The notes beneath the pieces are model-generated. The model was not told where the DNA came from, did not search any database, and saw nothing but the letters and a program-made list of their open reading frames with translations. 64,000 bases of DNA from positions 1-64,000 of the IMG/VR virus record IMGVR_UViG_3300033388_000803, one strand, 5' to 3'. Position numbers and translations under genes: made by a program. The DNA comes from a virus. Positions 45,906-54,139 of the stretch are shown here, in pieces; within the stretch, counting starts at the first letter, position 1, and every line of letters starts with the position of its first letter.

Positions 45906-47138
45906 TTACAAATCTAATAAATCTCTTTTAAAATGAGAAAGGGTGTAGTCCTTCTTTTTAACAACAGCTTTGTATATATCGTTTTCAATCCCATCCTTAC
46001 TAAATATCCAAAAAATATTATTATGCGTTCTGTTTTTTGTTGTCATTCTATCTCTGCTTTGCCAATAAGATGTAGCACTAAAATCAATATTGTAGTAAAC
46101 CAAACACGATGCCTCTTTTAAACTTATGCCCTCTCTTCCAGAAACAATTTGTAAAGCAATACATTTGTCTGTAGTTTTAAATTCTTCTAAGTCATTAGTA
46201 ATCTTGTCTTTATATATTTCTTTTAAAGCTTTGTACTCTTGAGTAAACTTATAAAATATTGCTATCTTTTTATCTTTAAAATATTTGTGTATAAATTTTG
46301 CCTTAGTAAAATCTATTGTCATAGCGTTGCCACTTTCAAACTTCACAGTACCTGAGCAAAGCTGATGTACTTTAGTCATTAACTTTGCAGGAGTATCTGC
46401 CAGTAAAAGCTCCCCATCTCCCTCTATAACTCTATCTTTTTTTAAGCGAGTTATTAACCCTTGAGTAATTCTATTTAAATTAACATAAAGTATCTTTTCA
46501 TTGGTTTCTGTTTTAAATCCTGCCGATTTTTTCGTGTAACTTATTTTAAATCTAGAAATATCGTCTAGTATAGACCTTAAACCTTTAGAGTAGTCATTAA
46601 TAAACATACCGTTAATTTTTCTTTGTTTAACCAAAACATACTGTTTTGAGAATGCATAAAAATTTTTAAATCTTTTAAAGGGACTATTAGTTATACCATA
46701 CAGCTGATGATACATTTGACTGTAAGATTCTGGTGTTGGTGTTCCACTAAGCAGTATAACATAAGGATTAGATCTACTCAATATTTCCTTAACTTGCTTA
46801 GCTCTTTTGTTTGGCTTTGGAAAAGCTCCCAGAGTATGAGCCTCATCACAAACTACTAAATCCCAGCCTGTTTGTTTTACTTTATGTAGCGACTCATAAT
46901 TAATAACTACAATATTAAACTTAGCTTTTAATAATTTATAATCATTTTCAATGCTTGATATTGCTTTCTTCTTTGTTATAAACAAAACTTCTTTACAATC
47001 TATAAGACTGGCAATCCCTAAACTTGTTAAAGTCTTGCCAGTTCTTACTTCCATAGCTAAATATAAAAATTTATAAACGGATATAATCTCTACACCCTTA
47101 TTTATAATGTCCGCTTGATAGTCTCTAAAATTAAACAT
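45906..47138 (-). CDS. SNF2/DEAD-like superfamily 2 helicase
   Basis: The start is set at the ATG 47138 (MFNFRDYQ), which overlaps the primase stop by 8 bases; a longer in-frame start at 47168 would run deeper into that gene. Of 410 aa, motif I is Arg-Thr-Gly-Lys35-Thr, motif II Asp98-Glu-Ala-His, motif III SGTPT (131-135). Late motifs include SGREGISLKEAS and YWQSRDRMTTK (motif VI type). Helicases like this, adjacent to VRR-NUC genes, occur often in phages and remodel replication or recombination forks. Confidence 0.87.
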   Translation of the reverse strand: MFNFRDYQADIINKGVEIISVYKFLYLAMEVRTGKTLTSLGIASLIDCKEVLFITKKKAISSIENDYKLLKAKFNIVVINYESLHKVKQTGWDLVVCDEAHTLGAFPKPNKRAKQVKEILSRSNPYVILLSGTPTPESYSQMYHQLYGITNSPFKRFKNFYAFSKQYVLVKQRKINGMFINDYSKGLRSILDDISRFKISYTKKSAGFKTETNEKILYVNLNRITQGLITRLKKDRVIEGDGELLLADTPAKLMTKVHQLCSGTVKFESGNAMTIDFTKAKFIHKYFKDKKIAIFYKFTQEYKALKEIYKDKITNDLEEFKTTDKCIALQIVSGREGISLKEASCLVYYNIDFSATSYWQSRDRMTTKNRTHNNIFWIFSKDGIENDIYKAVVKKKDYTLSHFKRDLLDL

Positions 47139-49515
47139 CAATAGTTTTAAAATAAAAATATCTACCACCTAAATCTTTACCCTCTTCAGCCTCTACTTTA
47201 TAATAATATAAGCAGAATTTTTTAACCCATTGATAAAACTTAATTCTTGAAACAGTATCTTTTGATCTAGGTGCAAAGTCTGGATTCTCTTCTATAAAAT
47301 CTTTATAGAGGTCAGGCTTGTATATTCTGCTATCAGGTTTTAGCTTGTCATTAAATTTGCCACCACCAATTAATCCGCACCATTCAATAAACACATGGTC
47401 GGTACTTCTTATTAAATTTTTCATCTTTAAATTAACAAACTCGCTTTTTAACATACCATGCTCTAAATACATTTGTAAATTTTTTATCATGTAATTATCA
47501 AACTGACACCACTCGTTGTCATCCCACTCTCCAAACATAAGTCTACCAAACTCTACAAGAGGTGTAAAGTCTTTAGTGTAATGTTGAGCCAACTCTAACT
47601 CCCACTTTCTTCTTTCAAAAGAAGAGCCTTCTCCTTTGATAGCATAGTTTGTAGTCAGAGCAACTTTTGGAGATTTAGAAAAAGGAATTTTAATTGCATC
47701 CTTATTTTTCTTTTCTAATGTTAGTCCCTCAGTAATAACACTAAACAATCTTTCAAAGTCAAATGATTTTTTTACATCATCAAAACAAAGTATTTGTGTG
47801 TCGGCAGAAACTAACTGATAAGCAAAAGACCTTTCAAAAGTAAAACTCTTTCCATCTATAGTTACATTCTTTTTCATTTTAGATAATCCATTCATAAACA
47901 GCCCTTTACCCGTTCCACCTTCAGGGTTTGCAGATATAACTTCATCGTTTAATATTACTGCTGGACAATAAGATAAGTTTTTCCAACCATGTAATAAGTA
48001 TCCGATAGTAGACTCCATTGAATTTATTCTGTTTTTATCATCCGCACAAATATTTGATATAAAAGTTTTATAATCACATTCCCCAACCTTACAAAGTGTA
48101 AATGACCTATCAATGACATGATCTCTCCAAACATAACCACCTAAATCTAAGTAATCTATAAGCACAATGTCATCTTTTGTAATTTTAACAGCACAATTCA
48201 TGTAATACAAATAAGCTGTATCTTTAGTGTCTGCAATAAAAAAAACATTTATAGAAGATAATAATGTAAGAAATTCTTCCCTAAAGTATCTAGTGTGTTC
48301 CGCAAAGTAATTGTATACAGACAAATCATCAACAGATAAAAGATATGTTAAAACAAAATCTTTAATTTCTTTTTCAGATGTATGGTCTATAAGATTATTA
48401 GTAACTCTTACAAAAACATAACTTTTACTTCCCTCAGGATTAAATTTGTAAAAACCATTATCTTCTAAAAAGTTCTTAAAAAGTATGTGAACTATTTTTA
48501 TTACTCCCTTTTCGTTTTTTGTCCAAAACTTATAATTAGACTGCTCTTCTTCAAGACGAACTATTACGTTATCTATATCTCCGACATCAATTTTTTCGTC
48601 TTCTAATTGACATCGGATTTCTTTTTTTGATACCCCTCGTCTTAATTGTTGTTTGACTTTGTTTACTTTGTCTTCGTCTTCGTAGTATTTAGTTCCAAAG
48701 TTTTGCACTTGTGCGTAAGCTGAGTCTATTGTTCTTTTAATTTCATGATGTTTAAAATCACTACTACTAAAATTACCCATAACATATTCAGCTAAATTTT
48801 TTGGCACTCCAAAATCATTAAAGGCAGCTGCCAGTATATAAACATTATTGTTTCTCTCTCCACTAACCAACCCATACTTGTTCTCCCACCATTTCAGTAA
48901 AATTTCTACAATTTTATTTTCATCTGTGACTGGTATGGTTGGTTTGTCTTTGTACTTGTTAAACTCTACAAACTCTGGAGCATCTATTTTGTCCCAAACA
49001 CTAGATGTTAAGTTTATAAAAATTAAGGGATCATAACTTTCATAACATACTCTTGATATGTTTTTAGATGTAGTGTCAAAGTATGGTGAGTTAAAGTGTT
49101 TGTTTAAAGAATTAAAATAGTTTTTGTGGTTGTCTACTTCTTTAGGTATTTTCACTAATGCCTTTAAACCTTTTCCGCTTGGAGAAATAAAAACTGCAAA
49201 TATAAATTTGTTTTTAGCTAACTTCTCTTTTTCTTCTAGTAAATCTTTATCAGTTTTGTACCCATCAAAATCTAAACAAATTAATCCACTATGTTGTGTT
49301 AAGGATGTGTCATTACGTTTTGTAAACTTACCACTAAAACAAATTGCTGGTAAAAGTTTTTTTAATTCGTTTCTTTTTTCTTTATCTTTTTCTGCTCTAA
49401 TCTTTTTTACTATGTCTTTTGAATTTCCCTGCTCTATTCTGTTTAGAACTAATTCTACATTTCTGTAAAAAGGTTGAGATGTATTTTTTATGTCTTTGAA
49501 TATTGTTATCTCCAT
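47131..49515 (-). CDS. Primase-helicase (BT4734/VirE_N-type N-terminus plus SF3/D5 helicase)
   Basis: It encodes 794 aa. Residues about 1-190 carry SGLICLDFDGYK, AVFISPSGKGLKALVKIP and ISRVCYES, the pattern of the Bacteroidetes BT4734/VirE_N domain linked to archaeo-eukaryotic-type primases. A middle linker is followed by an SF3-like helicase: Walker A NPEGGTGKG near 530, Walker B ILCFDDVKK near 577, and VALTTNYAIKGEGSSFERRKWE near 612-635. It is the probable replicative primase-helicase; no DNA polymerase is present in the window. An intrinsic terminator sits just before its start. Confidence 0.87.
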   Translation of the reverse strand: MEITIFKDIKNTSQPFYRNVELVLNRIEQGNSKDIVKKIRAEKDKEKRNELKKLLPAICFSGKFTKRNDTSLTQHSGLICLDFDGYKTDKDLLEEKEKLAKNKFIFAVFISPSGKGLKALVKIPKEVDNHKNYFNSLNKHFNSPYFDTTSKNISRVCYESYDPLIFINLTSSVWDKIDAPEFVEFNKYKDKPTIPVTDENKIVEILLKWWENKYGLVSGERNNNVYILAAAFNDFGVPKNLAEYVMGNFSSSDFKHHEIKRTIDSAYAQVQNFGTKYYEDEDKVNKVKQQLRRGVSKKEIRCQLEDEKIDVGDIDNVIVRLEEEQSNYKFWTKNEKGVIKIVHILFKNFLEDNGFYKFNPEGSKSYVFVRVTNNLIDHTSEKEIKDFVLTYLLSVDDLSVYNYFAEHTRYFREEFLTLLSSINVFFIADTKDTAYLYYMNCAVKITKDDIVLIDYLDLGGYVWRDHVIDRSFTLCKVGECDYKTFISNICADDKNRINSMESTIGYLLHGWKNLSYCPAVILNDEVISANPEGGTGKGLFMNGLSKMKKNVTIDGKSFTFERSFAYQLVSADTQILCFDDVKKSFDFERLFSVITEGLTLEKKNKDAIKIPFSKSPKVALTTNYAIKGEGSSFERRKWELELAQHYTKDFTPLVEFGRLMFGEWDDNEWCQFDNYMIKNLQMYLEHGMLKSEFVNLKMKNLIRSTDHVFIEWCGLIGGGKFNDKLKPDSRIYKPDLYKDFIEENPDFAPRSKDTVSRIKFYQWVKKFCLYYYKVEAEEGKDLGGRYFYFKTIDV

Positions 49516-49526
49516 TATATTTTATT

Positions 49527-49553
49527 AAAAAAAAAGGAGGTCTTTCGACCTCC
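49527..49553 (-). terminator. Intrinsic terminator between the SSB-like gene and primase-helicase
   Basis: Minus-strand stem GGAGGTC / GACCTCC (7 bp) with a GAAA tetraloop, followed by nine T. The primase-helicase ATG lies only 11 bases beyond the T-run and no promoter is visible between, so partial read-through or attenuation is implied. Confidence 0.9.
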
Positions 49554-49565
49554 TCTTCACAATTA

Positions 49566-49817
49566 TTAGAAAGGCAAGTCTTTTTCTTCTTGTACTTCAT
49601 CTTTCTTGGGTTCGGGTTTCCAAGTGTCAACAGCAACATAATGAGTCTTGCCATACTCATCAGCTTGCTTTTTCTTTTGCACATTAAGTTTAATATACTT
49701 CTTTCCGCTATATTCAAAAATATGCTCAGAAGGAAGGTCACTTAAACATAAACTGCAAGAAACTAGGTTGCCGTCAAACTTTTCAGTTCCGCTACCTACA
49801 TAAATTTTATCTTCCAT
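49566..49817 (-). CDS. 83-aa protein with SSB-like acidic C-terminal tip
   Basis: The small protein begins KIYVGSGTEKFDGNLV, continues with beta-like YSGKKYIKLNVQKKK and THYVAVDTWKPEPKK, and ends EVQEEKDLPF. An acidic tail ending in Asp-Leu-Pro-Phe resembles the SSB C-terminal peptide that binds repair and replication proteins. It lies between recombination genes and the primase-helicase. A single-strand DNA-binding role is plausible but the OB fold is not proven by reading alone. Two cysteines (CSLCLS) are near residue 22. Confidence 0.7.
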   Translation of the reverse strand: MEDKIYVGSGTEKFDGNLVSCSLCLSDLPSEHIFEYSGKKYIKLNVQKKKQADEYGKTHYVAVDTWKPEPKKDEVQEEKDLPF

Positions 49818-50030
49818 TTATTTTAATTTAATTTGTTGCTCCAAAATTTCTAAAACCTCAGCCATTAACTTTTGTTTTTGCTGCTCGTTTTCCATAGTAG
49901 TTGGAACTTCTACTATAAATATTTCTCTTTTCCAAGATAGCCTTGAAAGATAATATTTTATTACCTTATAAACTATTTTTAAAACAAAAAATATTTTTCG
50001 ATGAATCAATATGTTTCTAAAGTGTTTCAT
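49818..50030 (-). CDS. 70-aa basic/hydrophobic small protein, uncertain
   Basis: The ATG at 50030 overlaps the end of the exonuclease gene by 14 bases, and the stop abuts the next gene's start. The N-terminal 40 residues are basic and hydrophobic (FFVLKIVYKVIKYYL); the last 25 are a Gln/Glu-rich helix (MENEQQKQKLMAEVLEILEQQ, shortened), which could alone be the product from an ATG at 49895. It may be a weakly constrained gene. Confidence 0.45.
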   Translation of the reverse strand: MKHFRNILIHRKIFFVLKIVYKVIKYYLSRLSWKREIFIVEVPTTMENEQQKQKLMAEVLEILEQQIKLK

Positions 50031-50781
50031 GTAAAACAAATTGATTTATATTTTCTTCTGAATCTTTACTAAAGTATGTATTGTAGATAAAGACTGCGTT
50101 TTCAACTTTCTCCTTGCCTTTTTGAATAAATTCTTCAGAAGGTTTAAAAATAGCTAACTGATATGTTGACTTGTCTATTACATAGAATTCCAGAGGCAAA
50201 CCAAACAACTCTTGATATATATATGCCTGACTATCATAATTATAACGATATGCACTTGATCTAAACTTGTTTATATCAGATGTCGTTTTTAAATCAATTA
50301 GCTTATCATAACAAACTATGTCAGCCTTGCCTTTCCAATTCAATCCCATAATCATTTTTACCATTGGAACTTCATATTTATTTCCTACCTTGTAAATCTC
50401 ATCGTACATTTCTAAATTGCATAACATTGCATCGACTAAATCTTTTAATGCTTCAACTTCATGATAAAGAAGAGACATTTTGTTGTCATTGTATGCTATA
50501 TGTTCTTTGTATGCTTTTGTGTTTCGACTAGACACATCTACAATATCAAAATCTTTTAGTTTATCTTTTTCTAAAATAGCAGTATGAAAATACCTTCCCT
50601 CTAACATTGCTTTTGTTTCAGCCTGAGGCTTTCCAAACATTCTTGGATTGTCTAGTAAGTTTTTTATATCTGAATTTGACAACCATTGCTTTCCGTACTC
50701 TCCATAATATGATGAGTCATCTTTTAGTTTCTCTGCAATTTTAGAGACAACTTTGTCGGTGTAATTAATAGGAACTATCAT
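50017..50781 (-). CDS. RecE-like (Exo VIII/DUF3799-type) PDDEXK exonuclease
   Basis: It encodes 254 aa. Motifs of the RecB-type nuclease fold are visible: GRYFHTAILE with His66, GKADIV with Asp154, IDLKTT with Asp163 and Lys165, and a YDSQAYIYQ motif with Gln185. It would digest one strand of duplex ends to make 3' single strands for annealing. The upstream gene (one-base overlap) encodes the matching annealing protein, forming a RecET-type recombination pair. Confidence 0.88.
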   Translation of the reverse strand: MIVPINYTDKVVSKIAEKLKDDSSYYGEYGKQWLSNSDIKNLLDNPRMFGKPQAETKAMLEGRYFHTAILEKDKLKDFDIVDVSSRNTKAYKEHIAYNDNKMSLLYHEVEALKDLVDAMLCNLEMYDEIYKVGNKYEVPMVKMIMGLNWKGKADIVCYDKLIDLKTTSDINKFRSSAYRYNYDSQAYIYQELFGLPLEFYVIDKSTYQLAIFKPSEEFIQKGKEKVENAVFIYNTYFSKDSEENINQFVLHETL

Positions 50782-51317
50782 TATTTAATGTGTTTTGAAA
50801 GTTCTTTCTTTACTGATGTCTTAATTGAATACTTTTGTTCTAAGTTGTTGACAAGCTTGTCCAAGCCTAATGCTTTGTTTTGAGCCATGTACTTTAAAAC
50901 CTTATCCCAATTATCATCATCAACAACCAATTTTAATTTAGTTGTTTTTGCTGGTGCCTTTGCTTTAGTTGTTTGATTCTTAATTGCATTGGCAACTTCA
51001 TCATAAGATGCTACTGAGGTGTCTAAGCCTATTCCGAAATTACCTAATGCTCTACCCCATGCAGATGTTTCACAGTTCTCTACATAAGAATTTTTATTAA
51101 TAAAGTTAGATCCACTTCTTTCTTTTGCCGTTCCTGATGCAATTAAACGTCCCTCTTCATTTAATATGAAAGCTTTAAATGTAATAGAGTCTTCTGTAAT
51201 TTGTATTACTTCTGTATCTAATGTGTACTGAGGATATACCTCTCTAAAATATTGAAGCCTTGTGTTAACTTCAACATAGTCTTTACCTTGTATGTTTACT
51301 GTTTTTAATTTTTTCAT
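50781..51317 (-). CDS. Single-strand annealing protein (Sak/Erf-like)
   Basis: It encodes 178 aa. Residues 18-100 carry VNTRLQYFREVYPQY, IASGTAKERSGS and ENCETSAWGRALGNFGIG, the ETSAxGRAL signature of phage annealing proteins related to Rad52/Erf/Sak families. A Lys/Ala/Thr-rich linker (115-128) leads to a small C-terminal helical domain. With the adjacent exonuclease it should promote homologous annealing during replication and end repair. Confidence 0.85.
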   Translation of the reverse strand: MKKLKTVNIQGKDYVEVNTRLQYFREVYPQYTLDTEVIQITEDSITFKAFILNEEGRLIASGTAKERSGSNFINKNSYVENCETSAWGRALGNFGIGLDTSVASYDEVANAIKNQTTKAKAPAKTTKLKLVVDDDNWDKVLKYMAQNKALGLDKLVNNLEQKYSIKTSVKKELSKHIK

Positions 51318-51711
51318 TTTGATTTAGTTTAATTAGTTTTTGACTATAATAAGAATATTTATTCATAACAAACTCCCGTTTTGTTTTTAAATTTTTAATA
51401 AACTTATCGTTTTTTCTTTGATTTACTTCTTCTTGCATTTTAACCTTAATCATATTTAACTTTCTTACGCAGTTAGATATGGCTAATATAATGCAGCCTA
51501 CATACCATCCATGAGTATAAAACATATTATATTCTTTAGATGTTATTTCTTGAAAGTAGTCTCCGTTTTTAGAACAATTTAAAATTTCTGTTTTGCTAGG
51601 ATACTTACTTATTTTAACTCCAACATTAATAAAGCTAACATTAGAATTTCTTTCAATTCTCATTGATTCATCATTTGATGCTTGTGTATATATGTCGTCA
51701 ATGTTATACAT
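51283..51711 (-). CDS. 142-aa protein, unknown function
   Basis: It overlaps the annealing-protein gene by 35 bases and the upstream gene by 8. The N-terminal half is polar; about residues 62-85 (MFYTHGWYVGCIILAISNCV, shortened) are aromatic and hydrophobic; the C-terminal half is a Lys/Asn-rich helix. It may be membrane-associated or a helical packing segment. No family recognised. Confidence 0.6.
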   Translation of the reverse strand: MYNIDDIYTQASNDESMRIERNSNVSFINVGVKISKYPSKTEILNCSKNGDYFQEITSKEYNMFYTHGWYVGCIILAISNCVRKLNMIKVKMQEEVNQRKNDKFIKNLKTKREFVMNKYSYYSQKLIKLNQNEKIKNSKHTR

Positions 51712-51997
51712 TCTTAAGTTGGCTAACTACTTCAGCATAGTCACTGTCATTATCAACATGATCCTTTGCTATATTGTAACCATGAATTATTGTAGAGTGT
51801 GAAACTGTGTGTCCGTTCTCTTCCATAAACTTTTGTATATATGATATTCTAATAGGACGTTCTCTTGATAAAAAGTATAGCATTTGTCTTGCGTCAACTA
51901 TCTCTCTCTTCTTACTCTTAGTAAACATTTCATCCAGTGTTAAGTGAAACCTATCTGCTATTGCAGTAGCATACTTGTCAAATATTTCTCTTTTCAT
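51704..51997 (-). CDS. Stand-alone DnaA domain-IV-like DNA-binding protein
   Basis: It encodes 97 aa with no ATPase domain. DARQMLYFLSRE (35-46) and VSHSTIIHGYNIAK (65-78) align with the two signature helices of DnaA domain IV, which reads DnaA boxes through an HTH. In the phage it could bind an origin or compete with host DnaA. Repeat arrays near 59.05 kb are candidate targets. It overlaps the next gene by 4 bases. Confidence 0.82.
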   Translation of the reverse strand: MKREIFDKYATAIADRFHLTLDEMFTKSKKREIVDARQMLYFLSRERPIRISYIQKFMEENGHTVSHSTIIHGYNIAKDHVDNDSDYAEVVSQLKNV

Positions 51998-52239
51998 TTT
52001 ATTTTATTTTCTTTTTTTAAATTTTTTATTTCATACTGAAGATGGTGTATTGCTTTTTCTAAATCTTCTATATGTTTCTGTACAATACTCATTCCCTCTT
52101 CTCTCTTCTTTCCAGCCCTTAAAAGATAGGTAACTGCATTACCTACATTATATGAACAAGAGAATCCGTAAACTACTTGTTCTGCTTCATAACCATTTTT
52201 ACCTATATAATAATTAGGCTTATTTCTTATTTCTTTCAT
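51994..52239 (-). CDS. DUF3310-like small protein
   Basis: It encodes 81 aa. The signature KPNYYIG...EAEQVVYGFSCSYNVGNAVTYLLRAGKK (split here) and a helical end with EDLEKAIHHLQYEI match DUF3310, a family frequent in phage replication regions and sometimes described as nucleotide-kinase-like. The biochemical role is not established. Confidence 0.8.
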   Translation of the reverse strand: MKEIRNKPNYYIGKNGYEAEQVVYGFSCSYNVGNAVTYLLRAGKKREEGMSIVQKHIEDLEKAIHHLQYEIKNLKKENKIK

Positions 52240-52492
52240 ATCTATTTATAAATTCTTCTGTTAGTGTTTTATTTAATTTATACTTACTCATATCGTTTTT
52301 GACAATAACTCTTTCAGGTATGGGCATAGGATATTTACAAGCAGATACAAATCTACCTTTTATTTCTATTTTATCTGTTTCTTTAAAGAAATTATTTAGA
52401 TCAATAAAATTTCTTCTATTATATATATTGTCTAATTTTATTTGTCTTTCCTTAACTAGAGACTCTACAAGATATGATGCTGATTCGTTCAT
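52220..52492 (-). CDS. 90-aa protein, unknown function
   Basis: It overlaps the DUF3310-like gene by 20 bases and starts after an AATTAAATTAAATTAAATG-type leader. The sequence is basic and helical at both ends with a PMPIPERVIVKND middle. It is the first gene after the structured region 52516-52640. Confidence 0.6.
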   Translation of the reverse strand: MNESASYLVESLVKERQIKLDNIYNRRNFIDLNNFFKETDKIEIKGRFVSACKYPMPIPERVIVKNDMSKYKLNKTLTEEFINRYERNKK

Positions 52493-52515
52493 TTAATTTA
52501 ATTTAATTTTTATAA

Positions 52516-52640
52516 GGAGGTAGCTAACAGTATTAACGTATTGTTGGCTTATGCCTTTTTAACTACCCCCCTATAACATAAAGAGTAAACATTTAATATT
52601 AAGGTATCTTACACCTATAAAATTATTGGGATTATTCCCA
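52516..52640 (-). ncRNA. Candidate structured leader RNA before the recombination/replication operon
   Basis: On the minus strand, bases 52570-52560 can pair with 52526-52516 over 11 bp including two G-U pairs; on the plus strand those become A-C mismatches, so the structure fits minus-strand RNA. Inside are a GGC-AUAA-GCC hairpin (52546-52555) and a second small hairpin (52526-52545). Upstream is GGGA-AUAA-UCCC (52628-52639). The 3' arm ends in ACCTCCTTA, like the anti-Shine-Dalgarno end of 16S rRNA. No T-run follows, so it is not a terminator. Confidence 0.5.
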
Positions 52641-52644
52641 CTCC

Positions 52645-52779
52645 TTATTTTGTTTTGTAATTGTTGATGATGATTTGCTTAAGAATTTGTTCGTTAAGCT
52701 TTTGTAACCACTGAATATATATTTTATTTGGTTTGTCCTTCAACTTCTCTCTTAAAATTAATTCATGTACTTCCTTCAT
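52645..52779 (-). CDS. 44-aa small helical protein
   Basis: The ATG at 52779 overlaps the stop of the upstream gene by one base, the standard coupling in this genome. The sequence (MKEVHELILREKLKD ... IYIQWLQKLNEQILK) is helical and basic. Function unknown. Confidence 0.6.
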   Translation of the reverse strand: MKEVHELILREKLKDKPNKIYIQWLQKLNEQILKQIIINNYKTK

Positions 52780-52955
52780 TACCAATTAAAATTTAATGGT
52801 GTGTCTTTAAGCTGCTCTCTTTCTTTCTTCTGTCTTGTCTTAAGATTTTTCTCTCTCATCTTTTTGTACTCGCTTTTAACATACTCGCTCCAAGAATTGT
52901 AGTCTAATACTCTGTACTTGTAATTACTTAAAAATTTTCTATAATCTTTATCCAT
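52779..52955 (-). CDS. 58-aa Lys/Arg/Tyr-rich protein
   Basis: The start is set at 52955, where an A-rich leader precedes ATG (MDKDYRKFLSNYKYRVLDYN). A longer in-frame start at 53039 would add a hydrophobic Cys/Phe-rich segment unlike its neighbours and is considered upstream sequence. The C-terminus is highly charged (REKNLKTRQKKEREQLKD). Possibly nucleic-acid binding. Confidence 0.6.
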   Translation of the reverse strand: MDKDYRKFLSNYKYRVLDYNSWSEYVKSEYKKMREKNLKTRQKKEREQLKDTPLNFNW

Positions 52956-53258
52956 TTTTTTTTGTTTAAGTTTAAAAAAAACGAGGAAGAAACACGCCAT
53001 ACAGTTTCTAATTACATTGTTGATTTCGCCTAACATCAACTCGTATCTAAATAAATAAGTTGGCTTTGTTTATCCTTGTATCTACAAGTGTCTCATCCGT
53101 ACATCACTATTTCAGACTGTGAATGTTCTTAGCTTGTAGAGTAGTTCAGGTATAACTTAGTTTATGTACCTGATTTAATCATAAATACCTACCTATATTA
53201 TATTTAGTTCAATTAGTGTGTAATATTACAACAAATTTTGATTAATACCTAATGTTTT
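52956..53258 (-). promoter_or_regulatory. 303-base non-coding region with inverted repeats
   Basis: No convincing gene. It holds a 6-bp inverted repeat with a 2-base centre (53075-53088, CTTGTA/TACAAG), a 7-bp inverted repeat with a 14-base loop (53146-53173, TCAGGTA/TACCTGA), and a 6-bp hairpin (53019-53040, GTTGAT/ATCAAC). No TAnnTTTG was found in it. These may be operator sites or leader structures for the genes below 52956. Confidence 0.45.
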
Positions 53259-54128
53259 CTAAAAAAGTTTTGTCAAATCGTCTTCACTTCTAAGAATTGT
53301 CACTAATAATGCGTCTTCTTTGTGTTTTTCTTCAGCATAATCTTTGTTTGTGTACTCAATAACTTCTCCTGAATTCATATCGTAATCATTGTAGTCTAGC
53401 TTTTCTTTAGGAAAGTAATAGCTTACTGGACACAAGAATTCGTTAAACTCTTGTAGTTTTCTTGTATATCTATTGTATCGTTCTGTCTTTATCTTACTAG
53501 CTAATCTAAAATTCTTTATCTCTCCCCTTGTAGTTTGATTAAACACATAAAAATTATCTACATGCTGACATTCTCTTTCGTAATGATATCTCCAAAGGTT
53601 TGTGTAATGATCTTTTTTTTCCTCTTCGGTATAATAATACTTATCAATTACTTGCTCTTCGTACAACTGTGTGACAAGCCATAAGTTATCTAATAACTTC
53701 ATTGATACTTCTTTGTTTAAGATGTGTACGTCATTTGAATTAAGAGCAGAAACTAATACACAGTCTTTACTTTTTAGTTCTGCAATTTTAACGCACAGTC
53801 TATATATTTCCCCATGCTCTTCATACCATGCTACAGAGCAGTTTTTATAATGAATTAAATATCCATTATGTTCAGTTCTTACTCTTGAAAATAGATGCCT
53901 AATATACTCTTCAGATTCAATCCAATCTATTGGCTTTACTTCTACCAATGTATTAGTGTTTATACTAACTATTGGAAACACATAATCATTTATATATTCT
54001 TGGGTATTTAAAACAAAATCAGCTAGAGAGATGTTACTGTCTACTACTTGTACACAGTTTTTCTCTAAGCTGATGTCGTTTGAAAAATTTTTGCTACTTA
54101 CTTCAGAAGATATAACAAATTGTTTCAT
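53259..54128 (-). CDS. 289-aa protein, unknown function
   Basis: It starts 11 bases after a -7 element (54140-54147). It is an acidic, aromatic protein with LVEVKPIDWIESEEYI (about 61-76), a WYEEHGEIYRLCVKIAELK middle and a Tyr/His/Arg-rich HYTNLWRYHYERECQHVDNF segment near 170-190. No catalytic motif was recognised. It lies in the early operon among proteins of unknown role. Confidence 0.65.
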   Translation of the reverse strand: MKQFVISSEVSSKNFSNDISLEKNCVQVVDSNISLADFVLNTQEYINDYVFPIVSINTNTLVEVKPIDWIESEEYIRHLFSRVRTEHNGYLIHYKNCSVAWYEEHGEIYRLCVKIAELKSKDCVLVSALNSNDVHILNKEVSMKLLDNLWLVTQLYEEQVIDKYYYTEEEKKDHYTNLWRYHYERECQHVDNFYVFNQTTRGEIKNFRLASKIKTERYNRYTRKLQEFNEFLCPVSYYFPKEKLDYNDYDMNSGEVIEYTNKDYAEEKHKEDALLVTILRSEDDLTKLF

Positions 54129-54139
54129 AAGTTTTTTTA

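Noticed and set aside
49503-49745. 80-codon plus-strand frame opposite the SSB-like gene
   Set aside because: It begins at the terminator and runs antisense to a supported gene; hydrophobic composition arises from the reverse complement of Lys/Glu codons.
52516-52570. tRNA gene
   Set aside because: The stem and two inner hairpins suggest a cloverleaf at first sight, but there are no T-loop or anticodon-arm consensus bases and only two inner arms.
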